NCBI RefSeq assembly: GCF_000226975.2
Contig: NZ_CP019285.1
Location: 3,472,001 to 3,536,000, forward strand
Length of the DNA: 64,000 nucleotides
Direction: 5' to 3'
From: Halobiforma lacisalsi AJ5
GTDB taxonomy: Archaea; Halobacteriota; Halobacteria; Halobacteriales; Natrialbaceae
A program made the position numbers and the translations under genes. Below are positions 17,928 through 27,243 of this stretch, piece after piece; the first letter of the stretch is position 1; each line of letters begins with the position of its first letter. A model generated the notes under the pieces. That model did no database searches. It had not been told where the DNA came from and worked only from the letters and a program-made list of their open reading frames with translations.

Positions 17928-18452
17928 ATGCAAGTGTATCTCGTCGGCACCGACTCCGTACACGCCACCGCGGCGGTCTGTGATTACCTCGAGCGACGGG
18001 GTGCCGGTGACGGCAAGGAAATCGAGGTTATCGCCGTCGCCGCGTCCGGCGACGAGGACGGCGACAGGGTCGGAGACAGGGTCGGCGACAGGGTCGGCGA
18101 CAGGGTCGGCGACGGGGAGGAACCGGGTGAACGCGACGCCCGCGAGGCGCTAAACGTCGCTCGTGTCAGGCTGCCGTTCGTCGACACGCTTCGGACGGAG
18201 TATCGCGACACTGCCCTCGCCCCCGCCCTCGCCGAGGTCGCCGCTGAGCACGAAGTCGACGAAGTGATCGTGGGGCGGACGACCTCCTCCAGCGAAACCG
18301 AAGCGAACGGCGACGGTTCGACCGGCGCGGGATCGGTCGTGGACGGCGTTCTCGAGGGAACGTCCCGGCCGGTCGTTGTCGTTCCCGTGCCCGATGCGAC
18401 GGCAGAATCGGAGTCGGAGTCGAATTCGGAGTCGGAGTCGGAGTCGAAATGA
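17928..18452 (+). CDS. UspA-like protein with GDRV tandem repeat
   Basis: The 174-aa protein starts MQVYLVGTDSVHATAAVCDY and contains VARVRLPFVDTLRTEYRD, EHEVDEVIVGRTTSSS and SRPVVVVPVPD. It follows the beta-alpha order of a universal stress protein, but the usual ATP-loop G-x2-G-x9-GS is absent or degenerate. Residues 45-60 are four copies of (G/R)D-R-V encoded by a 12-bp tandem repeat, inserted in the loop after strand 2. The tail ESESESNSESESESK is also repeat-derived. Stress or nucleotide sensing is inferred from the fold. It converges with the MATE gene, only 6 bp between stops. Confidence 0.6.
   Translation: MQVYLVGTDSVHATAAVCDYLERRGAGDGKEIEVIAVAASGDEDGDRVGDRVGDRVGDRVGDGEEPGERDAREALNVARVRLPFVDTLRTEYRDTALAPALAEVAAEHEVDEVIVGRTTSSSETEANGDGSTGAGSVVDGVLEGTSRPVVVVPVPDATAESESESNSESESESK
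18060..18107 (+). repeat. Four 12-bp tandem repeats inside UspA-like gene
   Basis: Units of GGCGACAGGGTC at 18060, 18072 (one change), 18084 and 18096, followed by a decayed fifth unit. The period is a multiple of three, so copy-number change keeps the reading frame. The repeat encodes GDRV units. Near identity of copies points to recent expansion. Confidence 0.9.
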
Positions 18453-18458
18453 CGGCCC

Positions 18459-19976
18459 TCAGTCGTCGCTGGGCACCGAGTCCGGCCGATAGTCGCGACT
18501 GATCGCCTTCCACCGGCCGGTCCAGAACCGGTAGTAGTTGATGGCTGCGGGAACGGCGGTTTCGGCGAGGAAGGCCAGATAGAGCCCGAGCAGACCGATC
18601 GCCGGCAGGGAAACCGCGGGGGTCGTTGCCTCGAGCCCCGGGATCGGGACGGTCCAGGACGGGATCTCGAGGCCGACGGCCCCGAGATACGTTAGCGGGA
18701 TCGCGAGCCCGAACATCCCGAGCAACTGGCTGTAGAAGGGCCACCGCGTATCGCCGCTCGCCCTGAGGGCTCCGGCCGCGCCAGTCGAGACCCCCTTCAG
18801 GACGACTGCCACGCAGGCGACCTGGACGAGCGTCACCGCGGTGCCGACGGCCAGTTGGGCCGGTTCGTTCGTGAACGCGAGGACGATCGGCTCCGCGAAG
18901 GCGAAGACGATCGCCGCCCCGACGGCGTAGACTGCCGTCGAGAACAGGACGATCTCCCGGCCGAACCGTTCGGCGCGTAGCTCGTCGCCGTCGCCGAGTT
19001 CCTGTCCGACGAGGCTCGAGGCCGCGAGTCCGAACCCCCAGCCCGGCGTGTTCATCAGCCCCAGGATGCGGCGGGCGATGACGTAGGCCGAGACGGTCCG
19101 CTGGCCGAACAGGTCGACGATGCCGAGCAGCGGGAACTCGGCGGCCGTCCAGACGAGTTTCGACCCGAGCACGGGGAGCCCGATGGTCGTCAGATCGCGG
19201 ACCGTCGGCTCGTGGACGTAGCTCCCCGTCGGGTCGACGCTGATCGGGAACTCCCCGGCTCCCGGCAGCCGGCCCGCGATCAGTCCGACGGCGAACGTCG
19301 CCGTCACCGCGACGTTCGCGAGCACGGTCCCGATCGCCGCACCGGTGACGCCAAGCCCCAGACCGAAGATCAACACGGCGTTGAGGACGATGTTCGCGAC
19401 CGCACCGCCCGCGCGGACGACCATCGGCGTCCAGGCGTCGTCCATCCCGACGAAGGTCCTGCTCCCGACCAGATTGAGCCCCGCGAAGGGGACGCCGAGG
19501 CCGACGATCCGCAGGTAGGTCGCCCCCAGTTCGATCGCCTCGGCGTCCGAACTGAGAAGCGAGATCAGTTTCGTCGGGACGAGCCAGAAGGTCGCGGTGA
19601 TCGGGACCGTGATTACCACGACCAGCAGGGCGCTCGAGCGGACGGCTTGTCCGAGTTGATCGTACGTCTCCGCGCCGTAACGCTGGGAAACGAGCGCGAT
19701 CGTTCCGCCGGCGACGCCGCCGCCGAAGGCAAACGCCAGGCCCCAGAACGGCGAGGCGAACCCGACGCCGGCGATGGCCGCCGATCCGACGCCGACGCCG
19801 ACCATCGCGACGTCGACGGCGTTTTTCGACATCCGGGCGAGCCCGGTGACGATCCGCGGCCAGGCGAGGTCCGTGGTTCGGCGCGCTCGCTCGGCCTCGA
19901 TCAGGCCGAGCTTCGCGAGCCCGAGCCCGATCCAGAGGATCGCGAGCCGAAACGGGTTGGGAACGGTACGAACCAC
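18459..19976 (-). CDS. MATE-family efflux transporter
   Basis: The 505-aa polytopic protein has about 12 membrane helices in two similar halves. MATE signs are MVGVGVGSAAIAGVGFASP in the first helix pair, GGTIALVSQRYGAETYDQLGQ, RTFVGMDDAWTPMVVRAGG, and in the second half AASSLVGQELGDGDELRAERFGRE and GALRASGDTRWPFYSQLLG. Family members export cationic compounds or metabolites using a Na+ or H+ gradient. Start is a GTG at 19976. It is a single gene, convergent with the UspA-like gene. The substrate cannot be predicted. Confidence 0.9.
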   Translation of the reverse strand: MVRTVPNPFRLAILWIGLGLAKLGLIEAERARRTTDLAWPRIVTGLARMSKNAVDVAMVGVGVGSAAIAGVGFASPFWGLAFAFGGGVAGGTIALVSQRYGAETYDQLGQAVRSSALLVVVITVPITATFWLVPTKLISLLSSDAEAIELGATYLRIVGLGVPFAGLNLVGSRTFVGMDDAWTPMVVRAGGAVANIVLNAVLIFGLGLGVTGAAIGTVLANVAVTATFAVGLIAGRLPGAGEFPISVDPTGSYVHEPTVRDLTTIGLPVLGSKLVWTAAEFPLLGIVDLFGQRTVSAYVIARRILGLMNTPGWGFGLAASSLVGQELGDGDELRAERFGREIVLFSTAVYAVGAAIVFAFAEPIVLAFTNEPAQLAVGTAVTLVQVACVAVVLKGVSTGAAGALRASGDTRWPFYSQLLGMFGLAIPLTYLGAVGLEIPSWTVPIPGLEATTPAVSLPAIGLLGLYLAFLAETAVPAAINYYRFWTGRWKAISRDYRPDSVPSDD

Positions 19977-20084
19977 GGGAATCGACTCGGGCTAATCAAC
20001 ACCGGATAAAAGGCCTTCTCGACCCGGCAGACGGATCCGGTTTCGAATCGATACACTATGCCACGGGTCGCGGTCCCACCCTCG

Positions 20085-20486
20085 CTACTCGACGACCAAC
20101 ACCGGCCTCGAGGCTGACTCGGCGACCTGGTCCGAGACGCTCTTCCGGAGGAACCGTTCCAGGCCGCGGTTCCGGCCCATGACGATCAGGTCGACGTCCG
20201 CCTCGTCGGCGTACTCGAGGATGGCTCGGTGGCGAAGGCCATGCTGGACCGTGGTCCGGACGTCCTCGACGCCCGCTGCTTCGGCCCGGGTGGCGACGTG
20301 TTCGACGGCCTCCTCGCCGATCGGCTCGAGGTCGTCGAAGTCGATCCCCGGCGCGACCTGTGCGGAGTTGATGACGTACAGCGCGTGGAGGGTAGCGTCG
20401 TGGGCGACGGCGAGGCCGACGGCTTCCTCGATCGCTCGCTCGGTGTTGTCCCGCCCGTCGGTCGGGACCAGGATAGCGTCGTACAT
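20085..20486 (-). CDS. Universal stress protein (UspA family)
   Basis: This 133-aa protein from the ATG at 20486 begins MYDAILVPTDGRDNTERAIE and ends GLERFLRKSVSDQVAESASRPVLVVE, a clear UspA fold with LHALYVINSAQ and DVDLIVMGRNRG. The ATP motif (G-x2-G-x9-GS/T) is altered: GRNRG has an extra residue and the GS is KS, so ATP binding is uncertain. A longer upstream frame (to 20825) is Arg-rich and rejected. It lies 50 bp downstream of an unknown acidic protein gene on the same strand. Confidence 0.88.
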   Translation of the reverse strand: MYDAILVPTDGRDNTERAIEEAVGLAVAHDATLHALYVINSAQVAPGIDFDDLEPIGEEAVEHVATRAEAAGVEDVRTTVQHGLRHRAILEYADEADVDLIVMGRNRGLERFLRKSVSDQVAESASRPVLVVE

Positions 20487-20536
20487 CGTGGGTGAATCAT
20501 TCGATGGGCGTGCTAAAGACGGTTCCCAGCGGTCCG

Positions 20537-21235
20537 CTATCGCTTCCGCTCCGAGCCCTCGGAGTCCGGGAACGGCCCCTCGAGGTCCCCGGGGCCGTCG
20601 TAGCGGTCGCGAACGCGCTCGATACACCGCTCGAGACTGGGGTTCGAGACGGTCCAGTCGCCGTTGCCGGGGACAGTCGGCGTGCCGGCCCGGAACCCCT
20701 GGACCTCCGACAGGATCGGTCCGTGAGCGAACGAGCCGAACGCGTCGGAGACGCTGATGACTCGTTCGCCGTCGACGCCGCCGATCGGCTCCGCGATCGT
20801 CCCGAGGAGGCCGGATTCGTCCCACCAGAACGCCGCAAGAATCACCTCGTCGACCGATCCCTCGATCCGGACGGTCTCGCAGTCGTGGACCGTCACCTCG
20901 ACGCCGTCGGTCTCGACCTCATCGGTCGCCTCGAAGCCGCCTTCGTCACCACCCTCGAGTTCGGTTTCGTCCGTCGACACGCTCGAGGCTGGGTTCGATT
21001 CGCTGGCCCTTTGTCCGCCCTCGTTGGGGCCGGAAGAACGATCGCTCGCCGCCATGGTCGGTCTGTCGTCCGGATCGCGATCCGTTCGCACCAGGAAGTC
21101 GGGAAGGCTACCACCCAGCCGCGAACCCGGGTCGACGCCGTCGAGCAGGAGCGACTCGAGTCCGAGCGCGCCGACGGCGGGCAGGGCCATGCGATCGGTC
21201 GACCGCTTCGTCACACGCCGCTCGAGGTGTGGCAT
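20537..21235 (-). CDS. Conserved-looking protein of unknown function
   Basis: The protein is 232 aa from the ATG at 21235, or 173 aa from a later Met (MAASDRSS). The N-terminal third is low-complexity and acidic. The C-terminal part is a compact domain: VEVTVHDCETVRIEGSVDEV, AAFWWDESGLLGTIAEPIGG, RVISVSDAFGSFAHGPI and NPSLERCIERVRDRYDG. I do not recognise the family. It shares an upstream region with the divergent polB gene and precedes a UspA gene. No membrane segment or signal is present. Confidence 0.65.
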   Translation of the reverse strand: MPHLERRVTKRSTDRMALPAVGALGLESLLLDGVDPGSRLGGSLPDFLVRTDRDPDDRPTMAASDRSSGPNEGGQRASESNPASSVSTDETELEGGDEGGFEATDEVETDGVEVTVHDCETVRIEGSVDEVILAAFWWDESGLLGTIAEPIGGVDGERVISVSDAFGSFAHGPILSEVQGFRAGTPTVPGNGDWTVSNPSLERCIERVRDRYDGPGDLEGPFPDSEGSERKR

Positions 21236-21374
21236 ACTCCGGCCTTTTCCGACCGGACCAATCAATCATTTTTCACCGGTACGGGACAGTCATCGACGCC
21301 GGAACCGGCCGGCGAGGACGACGGCGTCCGCGGATTGCGGGGGTTTTTATCCGGCGACTGCAAAGCCAGCTATC

Positions 21375-24095
21375 ATGACTGAGGCGGGCCAGACCGGACT
21401 CGCGGAGTTCTCGTCCCCACCCGAGTCCGAGGACCGACCGGAGGAAGAGGCGGTCGCCGTCGCCGGGGACGGCGGCGGCGCGGCCGACGTGATCGACGTC
21501 GTCGAAGAAACGCTGCCCGAATCCGACGGCGAACTCGACCTCGCCGTGATGCAGGTCGACTACACCGTCGCGGGCTACGGCGACGAGGAACGGCCGATCA
21601 TGCACGTCTTCGGACGGACGCCCGACGGCGAACTGGAGCACGTCCAGGTCGTCGGCTTCCGGCCGTACTTCTACGCGCCGACGGACAGCCTCGAGCGGCC
21701 GCCCGAGGAGGAGTACGACCGGCTGACGGGCAGCGAGGAGACGGACGACGACGGCGAGCCCTACGAGAGCATCCGCGGGGAGCGACTGACCAGGATCTTC
21801 GGTCAGACTCCCCGTGACGTCGGGAAGGTCCGCGACGAGTTCGAACACTACGAGGCCGACATCCTGTTCCCCAACCGGTTCCTGATCGACAAGGACATCC
21901 GGAGCGGGCTGCGGGTACCCGAGCGCCGCGCCGAGGACGGCTCGCTCGTGGTCCCCCACGAGGAGGTCGAACCGGCGGACGTCGACGCCGATCCCCGGAT
22001 CTGTACGTTCGACATCGAGGTCGACGACCGTTCGGGGTTCCCCGAGGACGGCGAGGAGCCGATCGTCTGTCTCACGAGCCACGATTCCTACCGCGACGAG
22101 TACGTCATGTGGCTCTACGAGGCGCCGATCGGCGACGGCGAGATCCCGGCCGAGATCGAGGAGTACGACCCGATCGAGGGCGAGATCGACCACGAAGTCC
22201 GGGCCTTCGAGGAGGAGGAGGCGATGCTCGAGGCGTTCGTCGACTACGTCGAGGAGACCGATCCCGACGTCCTCACCGGCTGGAACTTCGAGGATTTCGA
22301 CGCGCCGTACTTCCTCGACCGCCTCGAGGAACTCCAGGGGACCCACGACTACGATCTCGAGATCGATCGGCTCTCGCGGGTCGACGAGGTCTGGCGCAGC
22401 AACTGGGGCGGCCCCGACATCAAGGGCCGGGTCGTCTTCGACCTCCTCTATGGCTACCAGCGGATGGTCTTCTCCGAACTCGACTCCTACCGGCTCGACG
22501 CCGTCGGCGAGGAGGAGCTCGGCGTCGGCAAGGAGCGATACGCCGGCGACATCGGCGACCTCTGGGAGGACGACCCCACTCAGTTGCTCGAGTACAACCT
22601 CCGGGACGTCGAACTCTGCGTCGAACTCGACCGCCAGCAGGAGATCATCCCGTTCTGGGACGAGGTGCGGTCGTTCGTCGGCTGTAAACTCGAGGACGCC
22701 CCGACGCCGGGCGACGCGGTCGACATGTACGTCCTCCACCAGGCGTACGGCCGCTTCGCGCTCCCATCGAAGGGCCAACAGGAGGGCGGCGAGGAGTACG
22801 AGGGCGGCGCCGTCTTCGAGCCGATCACGGGGGTCAAGGAGAACGTCACCGTGCTCGACCTGAAGTCGCTGTACCCGATGTGTATGGTGACGATCAACGC
22901 CTCGCCGGAGACGAAGGTCGACCCCGAGACGTACGACGGCGAGACCTACGAGGCGCCGACGGGGACCCACTTCCGGAAGGAACCCGACGGCGTCAACCGG
23001 GAGATGATCGAGGAACTGCTCGCCGAGCGCGAGGAGAAGAAGTCGCTGCGCGACGAACACGAGCCCGGCACGCCCGAGTACGAGCAGTACGACCGTCAGC
23101 AGGGCGCGGTGAAGGTCATCATGAACTCGCTGTACGGCGTCTCCGGCTGGGAGCAGTTCCGGCTCTACGACAAGGAGGCCGCATCGGCGATCACCGCGAC
23201 CGGCCGCGACGTCATCGAGTTCACCGAAACCGCCGCCAACGAACTCGACTACGAAGTCGCGTACGGCGACACCGACAGCGTCATGCTCGAGCTCGGTCCC
23301 GACGTCTCGAAGGACGAGGCCCTCGAGCAGTCCTTCGAGATCGAGGAGTACATCAACGAACGCTACGAGGACTTCGCGCGCGAGGACCTGAACGCCGAGG
23401 ACCACCGCTTCCAGATCGAGTTCGAGAAGCTCTACCGGCGGTTCTTCCAGGCGGGCAAGAAGAAACGTTACGCCGGTCACATCACCTGGAAGGAGGGCAA
23501 GGACGTCGACACGATAGACATCGTCGGCTTCGAGTACCAGCGCTCGGACATCGCCCCGATCACTAAGGAGGTCCAACACGAGGTCATCGAGACGATAGTC
23601 AAGGAAGGCGACGTCGAAGGGGCCAAGGAGTACGTCAACGGCGTTATCGAGGACGTGCTGGCCGGCGACGTGAGCCTCGAGGACATCGCCATCCCCGGCG
23701 GGATCGGCAAGCGACTCGACAACTACGATACCGATACCGCACAGGTCCGCGGCGCGAAGTACGCCAACCTCCTGCTCGACACCAACTTCCAGCGCGGGAG
23801 CAAGCCAAAGCGGCTCTACCTCGAGCGGGTCGATCCCGCCTTCTTCCGGCGGATGGAATCGGAGGAGGGATTCGATCCACAGCGCGATCCGCTCTACGGC
23901 GCGTTCAAGCGCGACCCCGACGTGATCTGCTTCGAGTACGAGGACCAGATCCCCGAGGAGTTCGAGGTCGACTACGACAAGATGCTCGAGAAGACCCTGA
24001 AAGGACCGATCGAGCGCATCCTCGAGGCGCTGGACGTTTCCTGGGAGGAAGTGAAGTCGGGCCAGGAACAGACCGGCCTGGATAGTTTCATGTGA
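21375..24095 (+). CDS. polB: Family B replicative DNA polymerase
   Basis: The 906-aa protein has all family B motifs: Exo I TFDIEVDD, Exo II GWNFEDFDAPYF, Exo III YNLRDVELC, Pol A LDLKSLYPMCM, Pol B KVIMNSLYGVSG and Pol C YGDTDSVML, plus the KKKRYAGH motif. It replicates DNA with 3'-5' proofreading. Motifs A, B and C are uninterrupted, so there is no intein at the sites commonly occupied in haloarchaeal polB. The start is the ATG at 21375; TTTTTATCC about 27 bp upstream suggests a leaderless mRNA, and longer frames (to 20757) are shadow sequence. QTGLDSFM at the C-terminus is a PCNA-binding PIP box, and QTGLAEFS at residues 5-12 is a second look-alike. Confidence 0.97.
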   Translation: MTEAGQTGLAEFSSPPESEDRPEEEAVAVAGDGGGAADVIDVVEETLPESDGELDLAVMQVDYTVAGYGDEERPIMHVFGRTPDGELEHVQVVGFRPYFYAPTDSLERPPEEEYDRLTGSEETDDDGEPYESIRGERLTRIFGQTPRDVGKVRDEFEHYEADILFPNRFLIDKDIRSGLRVPERRAEDGSLVVPHEEVEPADVDADPRICTFDIEVDDRSGFPEDGEEPIVCLTSHDSYRDEYVMWLYEAPIGDGEIPAEIEEYDPIEGEIDHEVRAFEEEEAMLEAFVDYVEETDPDVLTGWNFEDFDAPYFLDRLEELQGTHDYDLEIDRLSRVDEVWRSNWGGPDIKGRVVFDLLYGYQRMVFSELDSYRLDAVGEEELGVGKERYAGDIGDLWEDDPTQLLEYNLRDVELCVELDRQQEIIPFWDEVRSFVGCKLEDAPTPGDAVDMYVLHQAYGRFALPSKGQQEGGEEYEGGAVFEPITGVKENVTVLDLKSLYPMCMVTINASPETKVDPETYDGETYEAPTGTHFRKEPDGVNREMIEELLAEREEKKSLRDEHEPGTPEYEQYDRQQGAVKVIMNSLYGVSGWEQFRLYDKEAASAITATGRDVIEFTETAANELDYEVAYGDTDSVMLELGPDVSKDEALEQSFEIEEYINERYEDFAREDLNAEDHRFQIEFEKLYRRFFQAGKKKRYAGHITWKEGKDVDTIDIVGFEYQRSDIAPITKEVQHEVIETIVKEGDVEGAKEYVNGVIEDVLAGDVSLEDIAIPGGIGKRLDNYDTDTAQVRGAKYANLLLDTNFQRGSKPKRLYLERVDPAFFRRMESEEGFDPQRDPLYGAFKRDPDVICFEYEDQIPEEFEVDYDKMLEKTLKGPIERILEALDVSWEEVKSGQEQTGLDSFM

Positions 24096-24117
24096 GCCCG
24101 GGTCGGCTACGCCGGGT

Positions 24118-25974
24118 TTAGTCGACGAGAGACGGGGGCTCCTGGGACGATCCTCGATCGTCGAACGGTTCCCGGTCCCGGCGGTTCACGGGGGGCTCGG
24201 TGCTCGCGCTCTCGGTGTCGGCATCGGCATCGCCGTCCTCGTTCCCGGTGACGACCTCGAACCGGGCACCGCCGCCGTCGCTCTCGAGTAGCTCGATCGA
24301 CCAGCCGTGAGCATCCGCGACGCTCGAGACGATGGCCAGTCCGAGGCCCGTCCCGCCCTCGCTGGTCGTGTACCCCTCCTCGAAGACCGTCTCGCGTTCG
24401 GACTCGGGGATCCCGGGGCCGTCGTCCGCGACGTAGAATCCCCCGTCCTCGAAGTCGCTCACGTGGACGGTGACGTCGTCCGGGCCGTGATCGATCGCGT
24501 TCCGGAACAGGTTCTCCAGCAGCTGTCGGAGACGACTCCGGTCAGCGCGGATCGTCCGGTCAGTCTCGACGACGAGGGAGGCGTCTTTCGTCGCGGTCCC
24601 GTTCCAGGCGTCGGTGGCGACGGCCCGCAGGTCGACGGGCTCGCGGTCGGTCGGCTCGCTTTCCTGGCGGACGAGCGTTCGCACGTCGTCGACGATCTCG
24701 TCCATCCGGTCGAGCGACTCCTCGATCGCTGCCAGCCGTTCCGGATCCGGCGGTCGGTCCTCGTCCATGGTCTCGACGTACCCGCGGGCGACGGTAAGTG
24801 GGTTCCGGAGGTCGTGAGAGAGAATGCTCGCGAACCGATCCAGCCGCTCGTTCTGCCGTTCGAGTCGGTCGGTCTGGGTCTCGAGTTGTTCGGTGCGGCG
24901 CTCGAGTTCGCGCTGCCGTTGGCGTTGCTCGGTAACGTCACGGAAGAGGACGACGTGGCCGGCGTGGTGACCGTCCCGAACCGCGATCGGCGAGACGTCG
25001 ACGGTGAAGTGTCGCGCGCCGTCCCCGACCGATACCGTCACCTCGTCGTGGACCGGTTCCTCCCGTGCGAGGCGCTCGGCGAGGTCAGGGGGTGAGTTCG
25101 GCAACGACCCGGCGTCCGACCCGACGAGGTCGACCCGGGAGCGACCGAATACCGACACTGCAGTCTCGTTGACGTCGACTACGCGGCCTTCGGCGTCGAC
25201 CACGACGACGCCGTGCTCGATCTCGTCGACGACGGTGCTCCTGGCGATCGGTCCCAGGTCGAGCAACTGGAACCAGAACAGCGATGCGTAGAAGGCGATC
25301 CCCGTCACGACGAGGCCGACGCCGGTGAGATCCACCACCGTCGTTCCTCGAAGGTACAGCGCGTTCAGTACCCACGGGACGAGCATCCCCGTCACGAGCG
25401 TCGCACACTGGCGACGATACACCCGGCCCTGCGTCCTGAGCATTTCGAGCAGGTACAGCGCGAGCGCGGTCGCGAGTAGCGTGTAGGAGTAAGCAGCGTT
25501 GAGGTAGAAGGCGGGGCCGAACGCGAACTCGGCGACGGCTAACCCGTCGACGACGGCGAGTTCCACGCTCGTCCTGATCAGATCGTGAGTCGCCGTGTGA
25601 TCGGTCCAGACGAGGACGAGCGTCACGAGAAACGGCGCGCCCAGCGCCGCGGCCGTGCGCGTCGTGACCCGCTCGTCGCGATTCGTATACTCGAGGGTAA
25701 AGAGCAGCGTGGAGAGGACGAGCAACGTCGACCCGACGAACCGGACGTTGTGCAGGAGGAATTTCGCGGCGAGATCGGTACGCGCAAGCCGTAGCGCGTC
25801 GGCCCCTGCCCAGATCCCGGCACCCAGCAACACGCCGACGACGAGCGGGACCGCTCGTTCGTCCCGTTGTCGATTCCGGATCGCGAGCACGCAAAGGATC
25901 ACAGCGAGGGTCGCGGCGACGAAAAGCGGGAGAAAGCGAGCGGTAAATTGCCAACCCATCGGATGGATCCCCAT
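24118..25974 (-). CDS. Sensor histidine kinase, 7TM-PAS
   Basis: The 618-aa protein has seven N-terminal membrane helices (histidine kinase N-terminal 7TM type, about 1-225), a PAS domain (VVDEIEHGVVVVDAEGRVVDVN to HVVLFRDVTE, about 240-360), a coiled coil, a HisKA domain with phospho-accepting His in ILSHDLRNPLTVARG (about 390), and an ATPase domain with NLFRNAIDHG, YVADDGPGIP and GGTGLGLAIV. It senses a membrane or cytoplasmic signal and autophosphorylates. No response regulator is adjacent, so it is an orphan. Start is ATG 25974 or the Met at 25959. It is divergent from sufC. Confidence 0.92.
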   Translation of the reverse strand: MGIHPMGWQFTARFLPLFVAATLAVILCVLAIRNRQRDERAVPLVVGVLLGAGIWAGADALRLARTDLAAKFLLHNVRFVGSTLLVLSTLLFTLEYTNRDERVTTRTAAALGAPFLVTLVLVWTDHTATHDLIRTSVELAVVDGLAVAEFAFGPAFYLNAAYSYTLLATALALYLLEMLRTQGRVYRRQCATLVTGMLVPWVLNALYLRGTTVVDLTGVGLVVTGIAFYASLFWFQLLDLGPIARSTVVDEIEHGVVVVDAEGRVVDVNETAVSVFGRSRVDLVGSDAGSLPNSPPDLAERLAREEPVHDEVTVSVGDGARHFTVDVSPIAVRDGHHAGHVVLFRDVTEQRQRQRELERRTEQLETQTDRLERQNERLDRFASILSHDLRNPLTVARGYVETMDEDRPPDPERLAAIEESLDRMDEIVDDVRTLVRQESEPTDREPVDLRAVATDAWNGTATKDASLVVETDRTIRADRSRLRQLLENLFRNAIDHGPDDVTVHVSDFEDGGFYVADDGPGIPESERETVFEEGYTTSEGGTGLGLAIVSSVADAHGWSIELLESDGGGARFEVVTGNEDGDADADTESASTEPPVNRRDREPFDDRGSSQEPPSLVD

Positions 25975-26273
25975 ATTCCATTCCGTTTGATAAGTCTTCG
26001 CATGATTTATCAGGGACTCGACGACGAGAAGCGAGTCGAGAGGACGTCCTGCGCCGCTGTAGTCCCGACCGATTCGGCGATCGAAACCGAAACCGACGTA
26101 CGAACGGTTTTTATATCGTTGGCCGTTCGGGTTCTCGAATCCCGTCCGACAAGTACTACGAATAAAAGTGGAGTTACGTATTCAAAAAATTATTTTGCGG
26201 ATAGGATATCGTATCCAATTGGATACGAAACCGTTATCAGTGATACGACCCACTCTTCAGGTGACAGAGTACT
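25975..26273. promoter_or_regulatory. Divergent regulatory region before sufC
   Basis: About 300 bp separate the kinase and sufC. The right half is strikingly AT-rich and holds the 20-bp palindrome at 26209-26228 and the overlapping GGATATCGTATCC. The left half has TTTGATAAG and GATTTATCAG elements for the kinase promoter. GGTGA just before the sufC ATG is a plausible ribosome-binding site, so sufC probably has a leader. Confidence 0.5.
26209..26228. promoter_or_regulatory. Perfect 20-bp palindrome upstream of sufC
   Basis: TCGTATCCAATTGGATACGA reads the same on both strands. It lies 46-65 bp before the sufC ATG, a distance fitting an operator near or just upstream of the promoter. It differs from the TTAGG-type iron box seen at 39743. 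The Fe-S or iron regulator that binds it is unknown. Confidence 0.6.
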
Positions 26274-27182
26274 ATGGCACGTCTCGAACTGAGCAACCTG
26301 CACGCTGAAGTAGCAGAGGGCGACGAGAAGATCCTCGAGGGCGTCGATCTCGAGGTCGAGTCGGGCGAAATCCACGCGCTGATGGGGCCGAACGGCTCCG
26401 GGAAGTCCACGACCGCGAAGGTCATCGCGGGCCACCCTGCCTACGAGGTCACCGAAGGTGAGGTTCTCTTGCACCTCGAGGACGAGGAGTTCGGCGAGGA
26501 CGTCGAGATCGACGAGGACCAGCGCACCTGGGACCTGCTGGACCTCGAGCCCAACGAGCGTGCGGCGCTCGGCATCTTCCTGGGCTTCCAGTACCCGGCC
26601 GAGATCGAGGGCGTCACGATGACGAACTTCCTGCGGACGGCGCTGAACGCCAAGATCGAGGAGCGCGAGGAGCTCTTCGAGGAAGAGGAAGGCGAAGCGG
26701 ACGAAGACGAGGAGGAAGGCTTCGAGTCCTCGCCGATGGAAGGGGACGTCGACGAAGGCGAGGTCGGCGTCGCCGAGTTCCAGGAGATCCTCCAGGAGAA
26801 GATGGAGCAACTGGACATGGACGAGAAGTTCGCCCAGCGCTACCTCAACGCCGGCTTCTCCGGCGGCGAGAAGAAGCAAAACGAAGTGCTGCAGGCTGCC
26901 ATCCTCGAGCCCTCGATCGCCGTCCTCGACGAGATCGACTCCGGGCTCGACATCGACCGACTGCAGGACGTCTCGAACGGCATCAACGCCCTTCGCGACG
27001 AGCAGGGCACCGGCATTCTCCAGATCACCCACTACCAGCGCATCCTCGACTACGTCGAGCCCGACCACGTCCACGTGATGCTCGACGGTCAGATCGCAAA
27101 GAGCGGCGGTCCCGAGCTCGCCGAACAGCTCGAGGACAAGGGGTACGACTGGGTCCGCGAAGAGGTCTACGGCACCGCGTAA
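26274..27182 (+). CDS. sufC: Fe-S assembly ATPase SufC
   Basis: The 302-aa ABC-type ATPase has Walker A GPNGSGKST (about 38-46), Q-loop GFQYPAEIEGVT, signature NAGFSGGEKKQNEVLQ and Walker B IAVLDEIDSGLD, with the H-loop in ILQITHYQRIL. SufC drives Fe-S cluster assembly on the SufB-SufC-SufD scaffold. A very acidic insert of about 45 residues (EELFEEEEGEADEDEEEGFE) lies between Q-loop and signature, as in other haloarchaeal SufC. It is the first gene of sufC-sufB-sufD. Confidence 0.97.
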   Translation: MARLELSNLHAEVAEGDEKILEGVDLEVESGEIHALMGPNGSGKSTTAKVIAGHPAYEVTEGEVLLHLEDEEFGEDVEIDEDQRTWDLLDLEPNERAALGIFLGFQYPAEIEGVTMTNFLRTALNAKIEEREELFEEEEGEADEDEEEGFESSPMEGDVDEGEVGVAEFQEILQEKMEQLDMDEKFAQRYLNAGFSGGEKKQNEVLQAAILEPSIAVLDEIDSGLDIDRLQDVSNGINALRDEQGTGILQITHYQRILDYVEPDHVHVMLDGQIAKSGGPELAEQLEDKGYDWVREEVYGTA

Positions 27183-27243
27183 CCGGATTCGGCTAGAACA
27201 ACGGTAATAACCCTACAGCCGTAACCACATACACAATCAAATT

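Noticed and set aside
20487-20825. N-terminal extension of the UspA protein
   Set aside because: Arg-rich, overlaps the upstream gene; UspA fold begins at ATG 20486.
20757-21374. N-terminal extension of PolB to 20757
   Set aside because: It lies opposite the unknown acidic gene, is Ser/Arg-rich noise, and a leaderless promoter fits ATG 21375.
21273-23579. 768-aa open frame antisense to polB
   Set aside because: Shadow of high-GC coding sequence; Val/Leu/Asp pattern with no domain, fully covered by polB.
21375-24095. Intein in polB
   Set aside because: Motifs A, B and C are continuous and the length is 906 aa.
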